NCBI GenBank assembly: GCA_002286715.1
Contig: NSJX01000023.1
Coordinates: forward strand, 130,524-194,523
From: Dentipellis sp. KUC8613
Taxonomy: Eukaryota > Basidiomycota > Agaricomycetes > Russulales > Hericiaceae
Length of the DNA stretch: 64,000 nucleotides
Direction of reading: 5' to 3'
A program made the position numbers and the translations under genes. Below the pieces are notes generated by a model that was not told the origin of the DNA, did no database searches, and saw only the letters and a list, made by a program, of their open reading frames with translations. Positions 54,671 through 63,312 of this stretch are shown here, piece after piece (position 1 is the stretch's first letter; every line of letters starts with the position of its first letter).

Positions 54671-57600
54671 CTAAAACTGCGGGATAGGGTCGATCCGGAG
54701 GTACTCGCAGTCCGCGCGAAGACGTTCTTCGAGCCGGCGTGTGTCTTGGATGAAGTCGATGAGGCGTGAGGTGGTTTCGTCGGGGCGGTCGAAGATGCGG
54801 GAGGCGACGAGCTGGCGCAGGAGGTGGTCGTCGCCGAAGCGAATTTTGAGGAGGCCTTCGATTTCCCCAGCGAGCTCGTTCTCCTTCCAGAGGCGCAGGA
54901 GAAGGGAGAGGACATGGAGGAACCGGGCCTCGGACGGCCGGTACAGCGCGGGTGAGTAGACAGGACAGAACTTGGGGCATACCTCGTGCCGCCAGTCCTC
55001 CCGCTCCTGGTCGGTGAACACGTCGCTGTGCGTCTCGAGGGGCTCCGGGGCAAGCTTGAGGAACGAGTCAGTACTCTGCTGCATGTCGCGCGCGAAAACA
55101 TTCGAGCGGTTGATCCAAAAATAGCTGACAGTGAGGGTCGAAGAGAGGAGGCACGCGCGCGGAAGGAATAGCGGCAGGATGGGGCGATGCTTGCGGAATG
55201 GAAGGTGTTTGTAACGAGGAGGGGGTGCTTCAGAGGCTTGAATGGGAGGGGTAATCGGAAGTGAGACCATGCATTCGGAGAGCGGGGTAAAGGCGAACAT
55301 ACTTTCGAGTTGATCTATGGACTTGCTACGCTGCCAGTCCGTGAGGCTCGCGAGGTATGGGTGCAGCTCGAGCGCTGCCCCGGTCGGCTCGTCCTCCGCT
55401 ACTACCGCGCCGCTCGACTTGTCTTTGATCTGGCTGCCGTCGCGCTGGAACCGGCTCGTGATGAGCTCGTCGGCTTCGCATAGAGGGAGGAAAGGCGAGA
55501 CGGAAATCCCCTGCGCTGGCGTCGGCGGCGGTTTGTCGGAAGGCGGTAGCGCGAGCGGTGGGATATCAGCCGCAGGCGTGAATGTCCTCGTCGGCGTCGG
55601 TGAGTCGGGCGGCCAGTCGAGATCTGGCATGCTGGAGTCGGTGGACATGGACTTGACGTCGTCGTCCTCGTCCTCGTCCTCGATTTTGGCTGCTAAGGCA
55701 TCGGGGGATGTGGTGAGAAAGGATGGGGGTGCGCAGGTGACAGGTGGCTGGCGCGGGTCGCATGGATTCGGTGGTGCCGAGCCGGTGAGCTTGATGGTCG
55801 TGGTAGAGTCGCGCGGAGGAGCGGGGGTGTAGGCTTCGCGTGTGAGTGCTGAATAGAAGACGGCGGCGGTGGGTCGTGGAGTGTCTGCACGGAGCGGGGT
55901 CACGAGACAAGGGCCGCGCGCGCTGAGTTCGGGCATCGCGCTGATGAGCGGGCTGTCGACGTCCATCTGAGTGTCTATCCTCTTTTTCTTCGGCTTCCAG
56001 GCTTCTTTGTCATCGCTTGAACTGATCTCGTCTCTCTCCGAGTCCTCCTCCATCGGCGAGTCCGTATCCTCCTCCTCCTTCTTCGGCTTCTCGCGCTCCC
56101 GGTCCCCCAAGTCCGTTAGCGAGTCTTGTGCTTTACGTTTGAATATAATATGATTTTTTGTTGCTGTGACAGGCGGCTGAGTTAGCGGCGAGGGTATGTG
56201 CGTGAAGGCCTTGAGATTGCACATACCTGGTTTTCGTTTGAGCCTGCAAGCCGTAGCGTTCGTAAGATTGAGTGCTGGCGGCGCGAGCGTCAGAAGGTGG
56301 GACTGATCGGTGAGAGAGGGCGGTTTGTATGGGCGGCGCAGGCGTGGCGATTGCGGCGGCGAGCGGCGGAAAAGTGGCATGGACTCGGTGGCGGCGACAC
56401 GAGGGGTACGGTCGGCGAAGATGGGGAGGGAGTCGTTAGCTGCTGGCGGAATGTGACGCTCGTACTCGCGGATGATGGGCCCGTCTTCGGATTGTTCTTC
56501 GACAATTCGCGGTGCTTCGGTCGCATTTGCACCGAAAGGTCGAGGTCCGCCTGCGCAAAAGGGAGGTTCCGTGGAAACGGAGGCGAAATGCGTATTTGAA
56601 TCGAAGGTTCGTACGAGAGCTGGGCCGTGTCGGATGTCGCCTTCACGACCAGGTCGGATTGTAATGTGTGTTGCGTTGAGGAACAAACAGTCTCGGAACG
56701 GGATGCCGGAGGCGTCGTCGATGCCGGTGCCGAGCTCGAGGCCATCGCGCGTGCTGAGGAAGTGGTCGGCGAAGTAGCCCTGACGAGAGAGCGCAGAGCG
56801 CTCGCTCGTCGCGAACCGAAGACGCTCGGGAGTCGAAACGATGTGAGCAAGAAGAGGATGGGGGTCAGGAATGCGACGGCGTTCTTCAGCAAGTGGAAGA
56901 TAGTCGAATTCAATGGAGCTAATAGTACTTTGGGGTAGATATGGTGAGCTCATGCAAAGGGAAGAGAAGGTAAGGAACGTAGCGTCGTGTCCCTCGCCCT
57001 TATATACTAGCTTTTTCCTTCGAATTCTCCCTCTTCTTCGCGTCGATTCTTGAGCATTCGAACCTTCGAGGTTCTTCTTCTTCTTGAGATCGACCAATAA
57101 CGCGTTGAGGAAGGTGCTGCGAGCGTGCGGGAGGACTGAGGAAGGTGGAGGAACGGTCGTGTGTGGCTTGGGCGCAAAGGGATGACGCGGCGCCTCATTG
57201 AGTTGCGTGATCGAGATCCGATCACTGTCCCCGGTGCGGGGTGATCGATCTTCATTCTCGGATCTGCTTCCGCCGGTAAGATCTGCCTCCGGCGCTTCCT
57301 CGGGCGCTTCTTCATGACTCATGCCACTGACGTTGTTACGTCTTCGCTCAATTAGCAAGTTGACTTGCGCTCGCTGCAAGCCTTCGACGTAGTGGCATGC
57401 CGCCGTACTAGGTGCGTGATTGTGTACTACGAATTCAAACCTTGGCTTACTGACATCCCATGGGTCTTTTATTACTAGATATGTTCCATCGGGCCGTTCG
57501 TCAATCGAGACGAAGTTCTGCCGCTGCCATGGGCGCCCGAGAAGGAGATCAAAAGGTACGTCGTCGCCGACATAGACGTCTGCGCGCGTGTTGATGGTCC

Positions 57601-60583
57601 CCACCCCAAACTCCGCGTCTTGCACGAGGCCGGTGAGCACAGCGCTCTGCCCGTTTGCGTCGGTCATGTCGATGGAACGGGTCACATCTACTGGTACGCC
57701 TCCCATCTTCTCTCTCCATACCTTTCTTCTAACCACGTTCAACTGGGAGCCGGTGTCCATAATCGCCAGGATGTTATGGTCGCCGCTCCTAACATAGAAT
57801 TGTATAAGATCTCCTTTCGCGCGCTCCACGCCTCCCGCAGGTCCAATGACTCGCGTGACGTTCTGGAGCGCGCTCAAGTTCTTATCCTCGCGCGCCCGAG
57901 ATTCCGGGGCCAACGGTTTCAAGGGGGATGGAAATGCTGCATACCAGGGGCTCGTGCTAGGCTCGGATGCCGCTGAGGGTGCTGGGGATGGGCTCGATCG
58001 CGCCGGGGGTGCCGAGGTACGTACATTCTCTTTTTCGAATTCGAGGCGGGCTGGCGCGGACGCGATGCGAGCGGGCCTAGCTGCTGACTGAATTGGTTGC
58101 AGGTTTGCTGGCGTCGAGGCTGAACGAGCCGCCGTATGACCTACGAGGACCAGTGCAGCGGTTGCGCTAGCAGGTACGTTCTCTTTAGGCGATCTCAACT
58201 TCATGCTCTCACCTAATATGTTCGAGATCTCTTTCGACAGGCCCAAGACTTCGCCGACTTTCAACTGCACCGGCTCATCAAGAATCTTCGCTAGGATTCG
58301 CGTTGGTTCCACTATCGCAGACAAGGCCGATCGGCGCGGCGCTCTCTTGTTCTCTGCACTACCCGGTACGTTCTTGTTTGTTCGATCCTTCCGAGATGCT
58401 TCTGGGCTAACATCCTCCATTTCCACATCTTCTAGAAAATCTGCATCGTCTTCTGGATCGTATGCTCGCGGCTGCGGGTCAATCGGGTGAAACGGGGGGT
58501 CTTCGGCAGGTACGGCAGGTACGTCTGCTGTTTTCTTCTTTTCTTTTGCCTTCCCTGACGTTCTTTCTCTAGTTCTAGGGTGTCCTTTTATTTCGTTAGG
58601 GATACGCGCCGCCGTCGCGGGTCGCGTGCCCTGCTCGAACGGGTCCGCCGGCTCATTTTCGGGTTCCAGGCGAGTCGTCGCGCGGCTGCGCGGCGCTCTC
58701 TGAACCGTTACTTCTTTTCGAACGACGGGGCGCTTTGCACGAGGGACGTGCACGCCATCGAACACCTCCTTGTAGCCGGGCGTCGCCCTCTGCTTGGGCT
58801 TCTCGGTGCGTACTACATTTAATGCGTATGTTTCATCTTTTGAATTTGAATCCGAGTCGTCGCTAGGTACTGCAAAACGAACCACTCGCTCCCCCTCCTG
58901 CTCTTCCGAGCTGGAGGCTACCTCCCCCGGCACTGCGCGCACCATGAACAAATGCGACGCTGCCGTAGGTATCGGGGTCGAGGGACGTTCTCGGTTGACG
59001 GCGTCTACAAGGCTCTCATTGCCGAGGCGACGGATCCAGTACCCGTTCGTATATACGTACCTACCTCGCTCGTCTTGTTTTATCTCCCCTGCTGCTACTA
59101 ACTTCTGTAATTCTGGGCAGGTATTCATCGTATGCCCTTCTTTATTACAGCCATAGCACGTGAAAGACCTCGGCGGCGGACGATTTCCATCGGGTGATCT
59201 TGCCGTCACACCGGGCGATACTGATACGGTGTTAGTATTACCTGTAGGCCTTGCAGGTAACAGATGTGGGGGAGGATCTCTTGGCCTATTTACCATAGAA
59301 TTCCCAGATGCTACATAACTTCTAGATTGACTTTGTAATTCAGGTGCTCTGACTACTTTAGATACAAATTCATCTTTTTTGATTGCTCGATAATATACTA
59401 GCCCATATTGTGGGTCTCTTGGGTTCATAGAATTAAGCTGCTGAATCATTTCTTCCACTTCATGCTGTGTGCTTTTTATATTTGTCCCCTGGTGTCCAAG
59501 ACTGGGGTGAACTTTCACCATTTCAGGTTCCTCGTCTCTTGCGAAATGAACTTTTTGGCTCTGGCGCTGCTTGGCCAAGGCACTTTCTGTTAATTGTTTA
59601 CGCAGTTTTATTTGACGTAGCCTCTCATCTTCATCTGAGTCATTGGAATCATCATCAGAATCTTGCTTTCCTGGCCATTCCTTGTCATCCGAGTCCGATT
59701 CATCGAAATCGACATCAAATTTGTTTCGCTGTAGGATGCTCTCCGCTATTTCATTTACTTCTTCCATAGAGAAAGGGTGGGATCTGTTATAGGTGGGATG
59801 CAATGCATACAGCCTATTTTCAATTTTGTCCCTTAGTCGATAGCCAATACCGCCCCAAAAATATGAAGCTTCTTCCTCCTCGCTGATCTTATTAGTTGAC
59901 CGCAGCCATCCGGCGATGCTCAGGAAACCCCTTGCATACTTCCGCCAGGCTTGGAGGGTAGCCATCTTCTTTTCCCTAGTGGCTTTTATATATTTGGTCA
60001 AGTCGCGCTTCAAATACCGCTTGGTACATCTGTCGGCGTCAAAGTACTTTAGCAAATCCTTCTTCAGCTGGTCCCAATCAGGGTTCTGGTAGCTTTCCAG
60101 TGCCTGGATGAAGTCCGCTGTTTTACGTGAGCAATATTGAGTAATGGTTTTGCACTTCGACTCATCGTCAAGCACGTTGTGCTGCTGGCACAAGGCCTCA
60201 TACGTCAGAATGAATCTTTCAATCTGATCATACTCTCCCTTGAATTTTAATGGAGCATATTTTGAGTTGGGAAGAGGCATCATAAGAGCTGGGATAATAT
60301 TAGGAGGGGGTGCTGCGATGTTGACGACAGGAGGTGGTGGTGGCGGAGGACGTGAATACATCTGGTGAAGCGTCGATCTTTGTTTAACTGGTGCAGCCAC
60401 TGGCGCGGCAATATTCTGTGGCTGTGCGGTCCTAGGTGATGCTGACGATCGAGAAGGAAGAGGCGGCGTCGATGGGAAGAAGAATGGTGGGATGATCGGC
60501 GATGAACTAGTCGACATGGATGGAGGGGTTGTGGCAGGAGCTGGGATGGTCGACCAACTGTCGTCCAAGTCAAGGAGATCCAT
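54671..60583 (-). CDS. Gag-protease polyprotein (1970 aa)
   Basis: One intact ORF. The Pro/Ser-rich N-terminus is followed by a retrotransposon Gag capsid-like region (about residues 105-260, with FILTYEALCQQHNVLDD and WDQLKKDLLKYFDADRCTKR). A CCHC zinc knuckle CYGCNKEGHTMNTC lies near residue 473, and an aspartic protease with LAIMDTGSQLNVV near residue 936 and LLGRPWQRQN after it. Roughly 900 further residues have no known domain; they are Ser/Pro/acidic-rich with a few conserved-looking blocks (TFLNALLVDLKKKK, TIRPGREGDIRHGPALVRTF). The ATG lies 49 nt after the primer-binding site. The size is well above usual fungal Gag-PR proteins. Confidence 0.92.
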   Translation of the reverse strand: MDLLDLDDSWSTIPAPATTPPSMSTSSSPIIPPFFFPSTPPLPSRSSASPRTAQPQNIAAPVAAPVKQRSTLHQMYSRPPPPPPPVVNIAAPPPNIIPALMMPLPNSKYAPLKFKGEYDQIERFILTYEALCQQHNVLDDESKCKTITQYCSRKTADFIQALESYQNPDWDQLKKDLLKYFDADRCTKRYLKRDLTKYIKATREKKMATLQAWRKYARGFLSIAGWLRSTNKISEEEEASYFWGGIGYRLRDKIENRLYALHPTYNRSHPFSMEEVNEIAESILQRNKFDVDFDESDSDDKEWPGKQDSDDDSNDSDEDERLRQIKLRKQLTESALAKQRQSQKVHFARDEEPEMVKVHPSLGHQGTNIKSTQHEVEEMIQQLNSMNPRDPQYGLVYYRAIKKDEFVSKVVRAPELQSQSRSYVASGNSMVNRPRDPPPHLLPARPTGNTNTVSVSPGVTARSPDGNRPPPRSFTCYGCNKEGHTMNTCPELQKLVAAGEIKQDERGRYVYTNGYWIRRLGNESLVDAVNRERPSTPIPTAASHLFMVRAVPGEVASSSEEQEGERVVRFAVPSDDSDSNSKDETYALNVVRTEKPKQRATPGYKEVFDGVHVPRAKRPVVRKEVTVQRAPRSRATTRLEPENEPADPFEQGTRPATAARIPNEIKGHPRTRERTSGKAKEKKKTADVPAVPAEDPPFHPIDPQPRAYDPEDDADFLEDVEMEDVSPEASRKDRTNKNVPGSAENKRAPRRSALSAIVEPTRILAKILDEPVQLKVGEVLGLSKEISNILGESMKLRSPKENVPASATAALVLVGHTAARSASTPANLQPIQSAARPARIASAPARLEFEKENVRTSAPPARSSPSPAPSAASEPSTSPWYAAFPSPLKPLAPESRAREDKNLSALQNVTRVIGPAGGVERAKGDLIQFYVRSGDHNILAIMDTGSQLNVVRRKVWREKMGGVPVDVTRSIDMTDANGQSAVLTGLVQDAEFGVGTINTRADVYVGDDVPFDLLLGRPWQRQNFVSIDERPDGTYLVIKDPWDVSKPRFEFVVHNHAPSTAACHYVEGLQRAQVNLLIERRRNNVSGMSHEEAPEEAPEADLTGGSRSENEDRSPRTGDSDRISITQLNEAPRHPFAPKPHTTVPPPSSVLPHARSTFLNALLVDLKKKKNLEGSNAQESTRRRGRIRRKKLVYKGEGHDATFLTFSSLCMSSPYLPQSTISSIEFDYLPLAEERRRIPDPHPLLAHIVSTPERLRFATSERSALSRQGYFADHFLSTRDGLELGTGIDDASGIPFRDCLFLNATHITIRPGREGDIRHGPALVRTFDSNTHFASVSTEPPFCAGGPRPFGANATEAPRIVEEQSEDGPIIREYERHIPPAANDSLPIFADRTPRVAATESMPLFRRSPPQSPRLRRPYKPPSLTDQSHLLTLAPPALNLTNATACRLKRKPGMCNLKAFTHIPSPLTQPPVTATKNHIIFKRKAQDSLTDLGDREREKPKKEEEDTDSPMEEDSERDEISSSDDKEAWKPKKKRIDTQMDVDSPLISAMPELSARGPCLVTPLRADTPRPTAAVFYSALTREAYTPAPPRDSTTTIKLTGSAPPNPCDPRQPPVTCAPPSFLTTSPDALAAKIEDEDEDDDVKSMSTDSSMPDLDWPPDSPTPTRTFTPAADIPPLALPPSDKPPPTPAQGISVSPFLPLCEADELITSRFQRDGSQIKDKSSGAVVAEDEPTGAALELHPYLASLTDWQRSKSIDQLESMFAFTPLSECMVSLPITPPIQASEAPPPRYKHLPFRKHRPILPLFLPRACLLSSTLTVSYFWINRSNVFARDMQQSTDSFLKLAPEPLETHSDVFTDQEREDWRHEVCPKFCPVYSPALYRPSEARFLHVLSLLLRLWKENELAGEIEGLLKIRFGDDHLLRQLVASRIFDRPDETTSRLIDFIQDTRRLEERLRADCEYLRIDPIPQF

Positions 60584-60631
60584 GAGAGTGTACGCTTACC
60601 ACAGGTGAGGCTGTGCTGAACAGATTCTCCC

Positions 60632-60649
60632 CCTCGCGGTGGGCTCCAG
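60632..60649 (-). other. Primer-binding site, tRNA-Lys(CTT)
   Basis: Minus strand TGGAGCCCACCGCGAGGG, two bases from the 5' LTR. It is complementary to the last 18 nt (with CCA) of the tRNA-Lys encoded at 18243-18344, including its unusual T discriminator; position 19 no longer pairs. Confidence 0.9.
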
Positions 60650-60650
60650 A

Positions 60651-61690
60651 TGTCGGGTCGGCGGCGTGTACGAAACTTGTCAGTTAGGGATAAGCAACAA
60701 GCACGCGCCCTGAATAGAGTAGGTTTTCCACTTTCCCGGTCTACTNNNNNNNNNNNNNNNNNNNNNNNNNNNNNNNNNNNNNNNNNNNNNNNNNNNNNNN
60801 NNNNNNNNNNNNNNNNNNNNNNNNNNNNNNNNNNNNNNNNNNNNNNNNNNNNNNNNNNNNNNNNNNNNNNNNNNNNNNNNNNNNNNNNNNNNNNNNNNNN
60901 NNNNNNNNNNNNNNNNNNNNNNNNNNNNNNNNNNNNNNNNNNNNNNNNNNNNNNNNNNNNNNNNNNNNNNNNNNNNNNNNNNNNNNNNNNNNNNNNNNNN
61001 NNNNNNNNNNNNNNNNNNNNNNNNNNNNNNNNNNNNNNNNNNNNNNNNNNNNNNNNNNNNNNNNNNNNNNNNNNNNNNNNNNNNNNNNNNNNNNNNNNNN
61101 NNNNNNNNNNNNNNNNNNNNNNNNNNNNNNNNNNNNNNNNNNNNNNNNNNNNNNNNNNNNNNNNNNNNNNNNNNNNNNNNNNNNNNNNNNNNNNNNNNNN
61201 NNNNNNNNNNNNNNNNNNNNNNNNNNNNNNNNNNNNNNNNNNNNNNNNNNNNNNNNNNNNNNNNNNNNNNNNNNNNNNNNNNNNNNNNNNNNNNNNNNNN
61301 NNNNNNNNNNNNNNNNNNNNNNNNNNNNNNNNNNNNNNNNNNNNNNNNNNNNNNNNNNNNNNNNNNNNNNNNNNNNNNNNNNNNNNNNNNNNNNNNNNNN
61401 NNNNNNNNNNNNNNNNNNNNNNNNNNNNNNNNNNNNNNNNNNNNNNNNNNNNNNNNNNNNNNNNNNNNNNNNNNNNNNNNNNNNNNNNNNNNNNNNNNNN
61501 NNNNNNNNNNNNNNNNNNNNNNNNNNNNNNNNNNNNNNNNNNNNNNNNNNNNNNNNNNNNNNNNNNNNNNNNNNNNNNNNNNNNNNNNNNNNNNNTTAAC
61601 TTCTACTATTTAAGCATGCCCTCAATGCCATTATATGTAGAACATTGTACCTGACCTGGTTTTTATCCCAACCAATTTTTGGTTGCGACA
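60651..61690 (-). repeat. LTR (5' LTR of the minus-strand element)
   Basis: Starts TGTCGGGTCGG and ends TTGGTTGCGACA on the plus strand, identical to the left LTR where both are readable. Contains an N gap. Confidence 0.88.
60746..61595. other. Assembly gap (850 N)
   Basis: Run of N inside the right LTR. Confidence 0.99.
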
Positions 61691-61694
61691 GCGG
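61691..61694. repeat. Target-site duplication, right copy
   Basis: GCGG, matching 47305-47308. Confidence 0.7.
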
Positions 61695-61953
61695 AAGGAA
61701 CGAATTGCTATAGACGGGGTAAATAGCCGAGGGAGGAGCGCCCGATCCTACGGCGTAACAGATCTACACGTCAGTATGATAGTAAAGAATCAATTTCAAT
61801 GTCGGAACTCGTACCTCGGGCATGCGAAGGTCCAGCTGCAGCGGGGTGCGACACAGCACTTAGCTGCGCGCGCGAGAGCGAACGCGTGACGACGCAGTCT
61901 CGCACAATGCTCTGGCTCTTTTTGCGTACTATCTTCTGTGACTTCTTTTGCAT
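61691..61953 (-). pseudogene. B6 5' part: exon 1 and start of exon 2
   Basis: Exon 1 (61815-61953) encodes a basic start (MQKKSQKIVRKKSQSIVRDC, then VVTRSLSRAQLSAVS), matching B5 in position and phase. After the GTACGA...CCGTAG intron the exon 2 start (61691-61747) reads GSGAPPSAIYPVYSNSFLP and is then cut by the LTR. The remainder of the gene is at 46755-47304, 14.4 kb away. Unless the element is spliced out, the product would be truncated before the DNA-binding region. Confidence 0.8.
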
Positions 61954-61991
61954 GGTCCGTTGGCATCTATGTCGTGCCGTTCATTTGGGAC

Positions 61992-62027
61992 TTATACAGG
62001 CCAGCCCTTCCATAATCGAAACAAGAG
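61992..62027 (-). promoter_or_regulatory. B6 promoter boxes
   Basis: Minus-strand TATAAG at 61992-61997, 39 bp before the ATG, and CGAAACAAGA at 62018-62027, as upstream of B1 and B2. Confidence 0.55.
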
Positions 62028-62490
62028 CCAGACTGTTAGAAGAAGGGCCTAGTATAGAGGACCTGATTGCTCCTGTTGCTTAGCTACCTTCACGTTGCAT
62101 TCCGGTGATACACAGGTGTTCTCATATTATCATTTGCCTATAATTATCAGTGAAGAAACAAGGATGCCCATCTGGGCAACGTGGACGGCCCAACGAGTGG
62201 AGATGTCTGTAGGGTCAGCCAATACACCGGGGCATAGGTAACGAACGCATGAACGGCAATGAGACACAGTTCGGTGGATGTTTCGACTCTTTGAGAACAA
62301 GGGGGCGTTCATAACCTCGAATATCTTGTATGGAACAAGATGTTGGTCCAGGACAGTTCGGTATGCATCGGATAGAATTCAAACGTAACATGGCAAGTAG
62401 AATCAGGGTGCCATGTACACATGAACTTGGCTGAGGCGAGTGTGGTGAACGTATGAAAGCGAGTGACCTTCGTGACTGGCAGGCGTAGAA

Positions 62491-62530
62491 CCGCGCCACA
62501 GCCAGGTCCCTGGACCTATAGACCAGCTCC
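62491..62530. promoter_or_regulatory. Palindromic block, copy 5
   Basis: CCGCGCCACAGCCAGGTCCC with core GGTCCCTGGACC at 62505-62516, then a diverged second half and GATTGGCC. 552 bp from the B6 ATG. Confidence 0.6.
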
Positions 62531-63312
62531 GATTGGCCGGGCCTTCGCCGCGACCGACATGGCCAACTCTTTTCTTGCTCCAAGCGTGTACTCTGCAATT
62601 CCTCTGTCTCGATGAGGCCTTTGCTTTCGATACTATCTCTTCTGTCATCATACGAATTCTGCGCGATATTCACCCGCTGAATGGCAAGTTCAAGACGCAG
62701 TGCTCGGCTCTGGACCCACACACCCACCGTTGGATCGCCATTGTCCTCACACATCGCCCGACGGCGGGAAATTTGTCTGTTTTTCCGAGACGTAGTGGCT
62801 CGAAGGAGATCGAGGAGAATTAGACAGCTGAGCTGCCCGCTCAAGCATGGCTAATAGCTCATTGGTCGGAGATGAAGCAGGAAAGGTCGCTACCGGTGTA
62901 AGCACATTGTTCGCAATCTCGTCGATCTTATTTTGCTTCGTCGCCCTATGGCGACTACGCAGCCACACCAATAATTAGCCAGGACGAATGCTCGAAGGTT
63001 TACCACACGAAATCGAAGAGATCCTGCGCAACTGCGTAGCAAACAATGACGACTGCAAGCCACAATATGCATCGAACGTCAGATGGCGACCATGACCGCT
63101 GCTTCAGCAAAAGGTTCATCTGTTTCTTCTACTTACGCTATTCTCTGGCATCCATCCCATTCGTCAACAACACAAGATGATAGTAGCCCTCCAGGTCTGT
63201 CTGCTATACAGTGATTTCTTGGCCACCAGTGTATGTATTCGATTAGTAGCACAAGAAATACATCTTTATTCGTAATCGAAACCCGTAGGAATATCGCCCG
63301 TCGTACATAGCT

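Larger units (their letters stand above)
47309..61690 (-). mobile_element. Ty3/gypsy LTR retrotransposon inserted in B6
   Basis: Complete element on the minus strand: LTR, tRNA-Lys primer-binding site (60632-60649), Gag-protease ORF, RT-RNaseH-integrase ORF, two extra ORFs, LTR, flanked by GCGG duplications. The order protease, RT, RNase H, integrase places it in Ty3/gypsy (Metaviridae-like). Visible LTR parts are identical, which points to recent insertion. At 14.4 kb it is long for a fungal gypsy element, owing to about 1.0 kb LTRs, a 5.9 kb Gag-protease ORF and the extra 3' region. No obvious polypurine tract lies next to the 3' LTR (the flank reads AAAAGTTCCCCGCGGA). Confidence 0.92.
61954..63312. 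other. B6-B7 interval, A partner missing
   Basis: By analogy with the other units an A gene should lie at about 62.8-63.2 kb, but no RGEI(S/T)xxEF block is present on either strand. B6 promoter boxes and palindromic block copy 5 are present. Confidence 0.55.
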
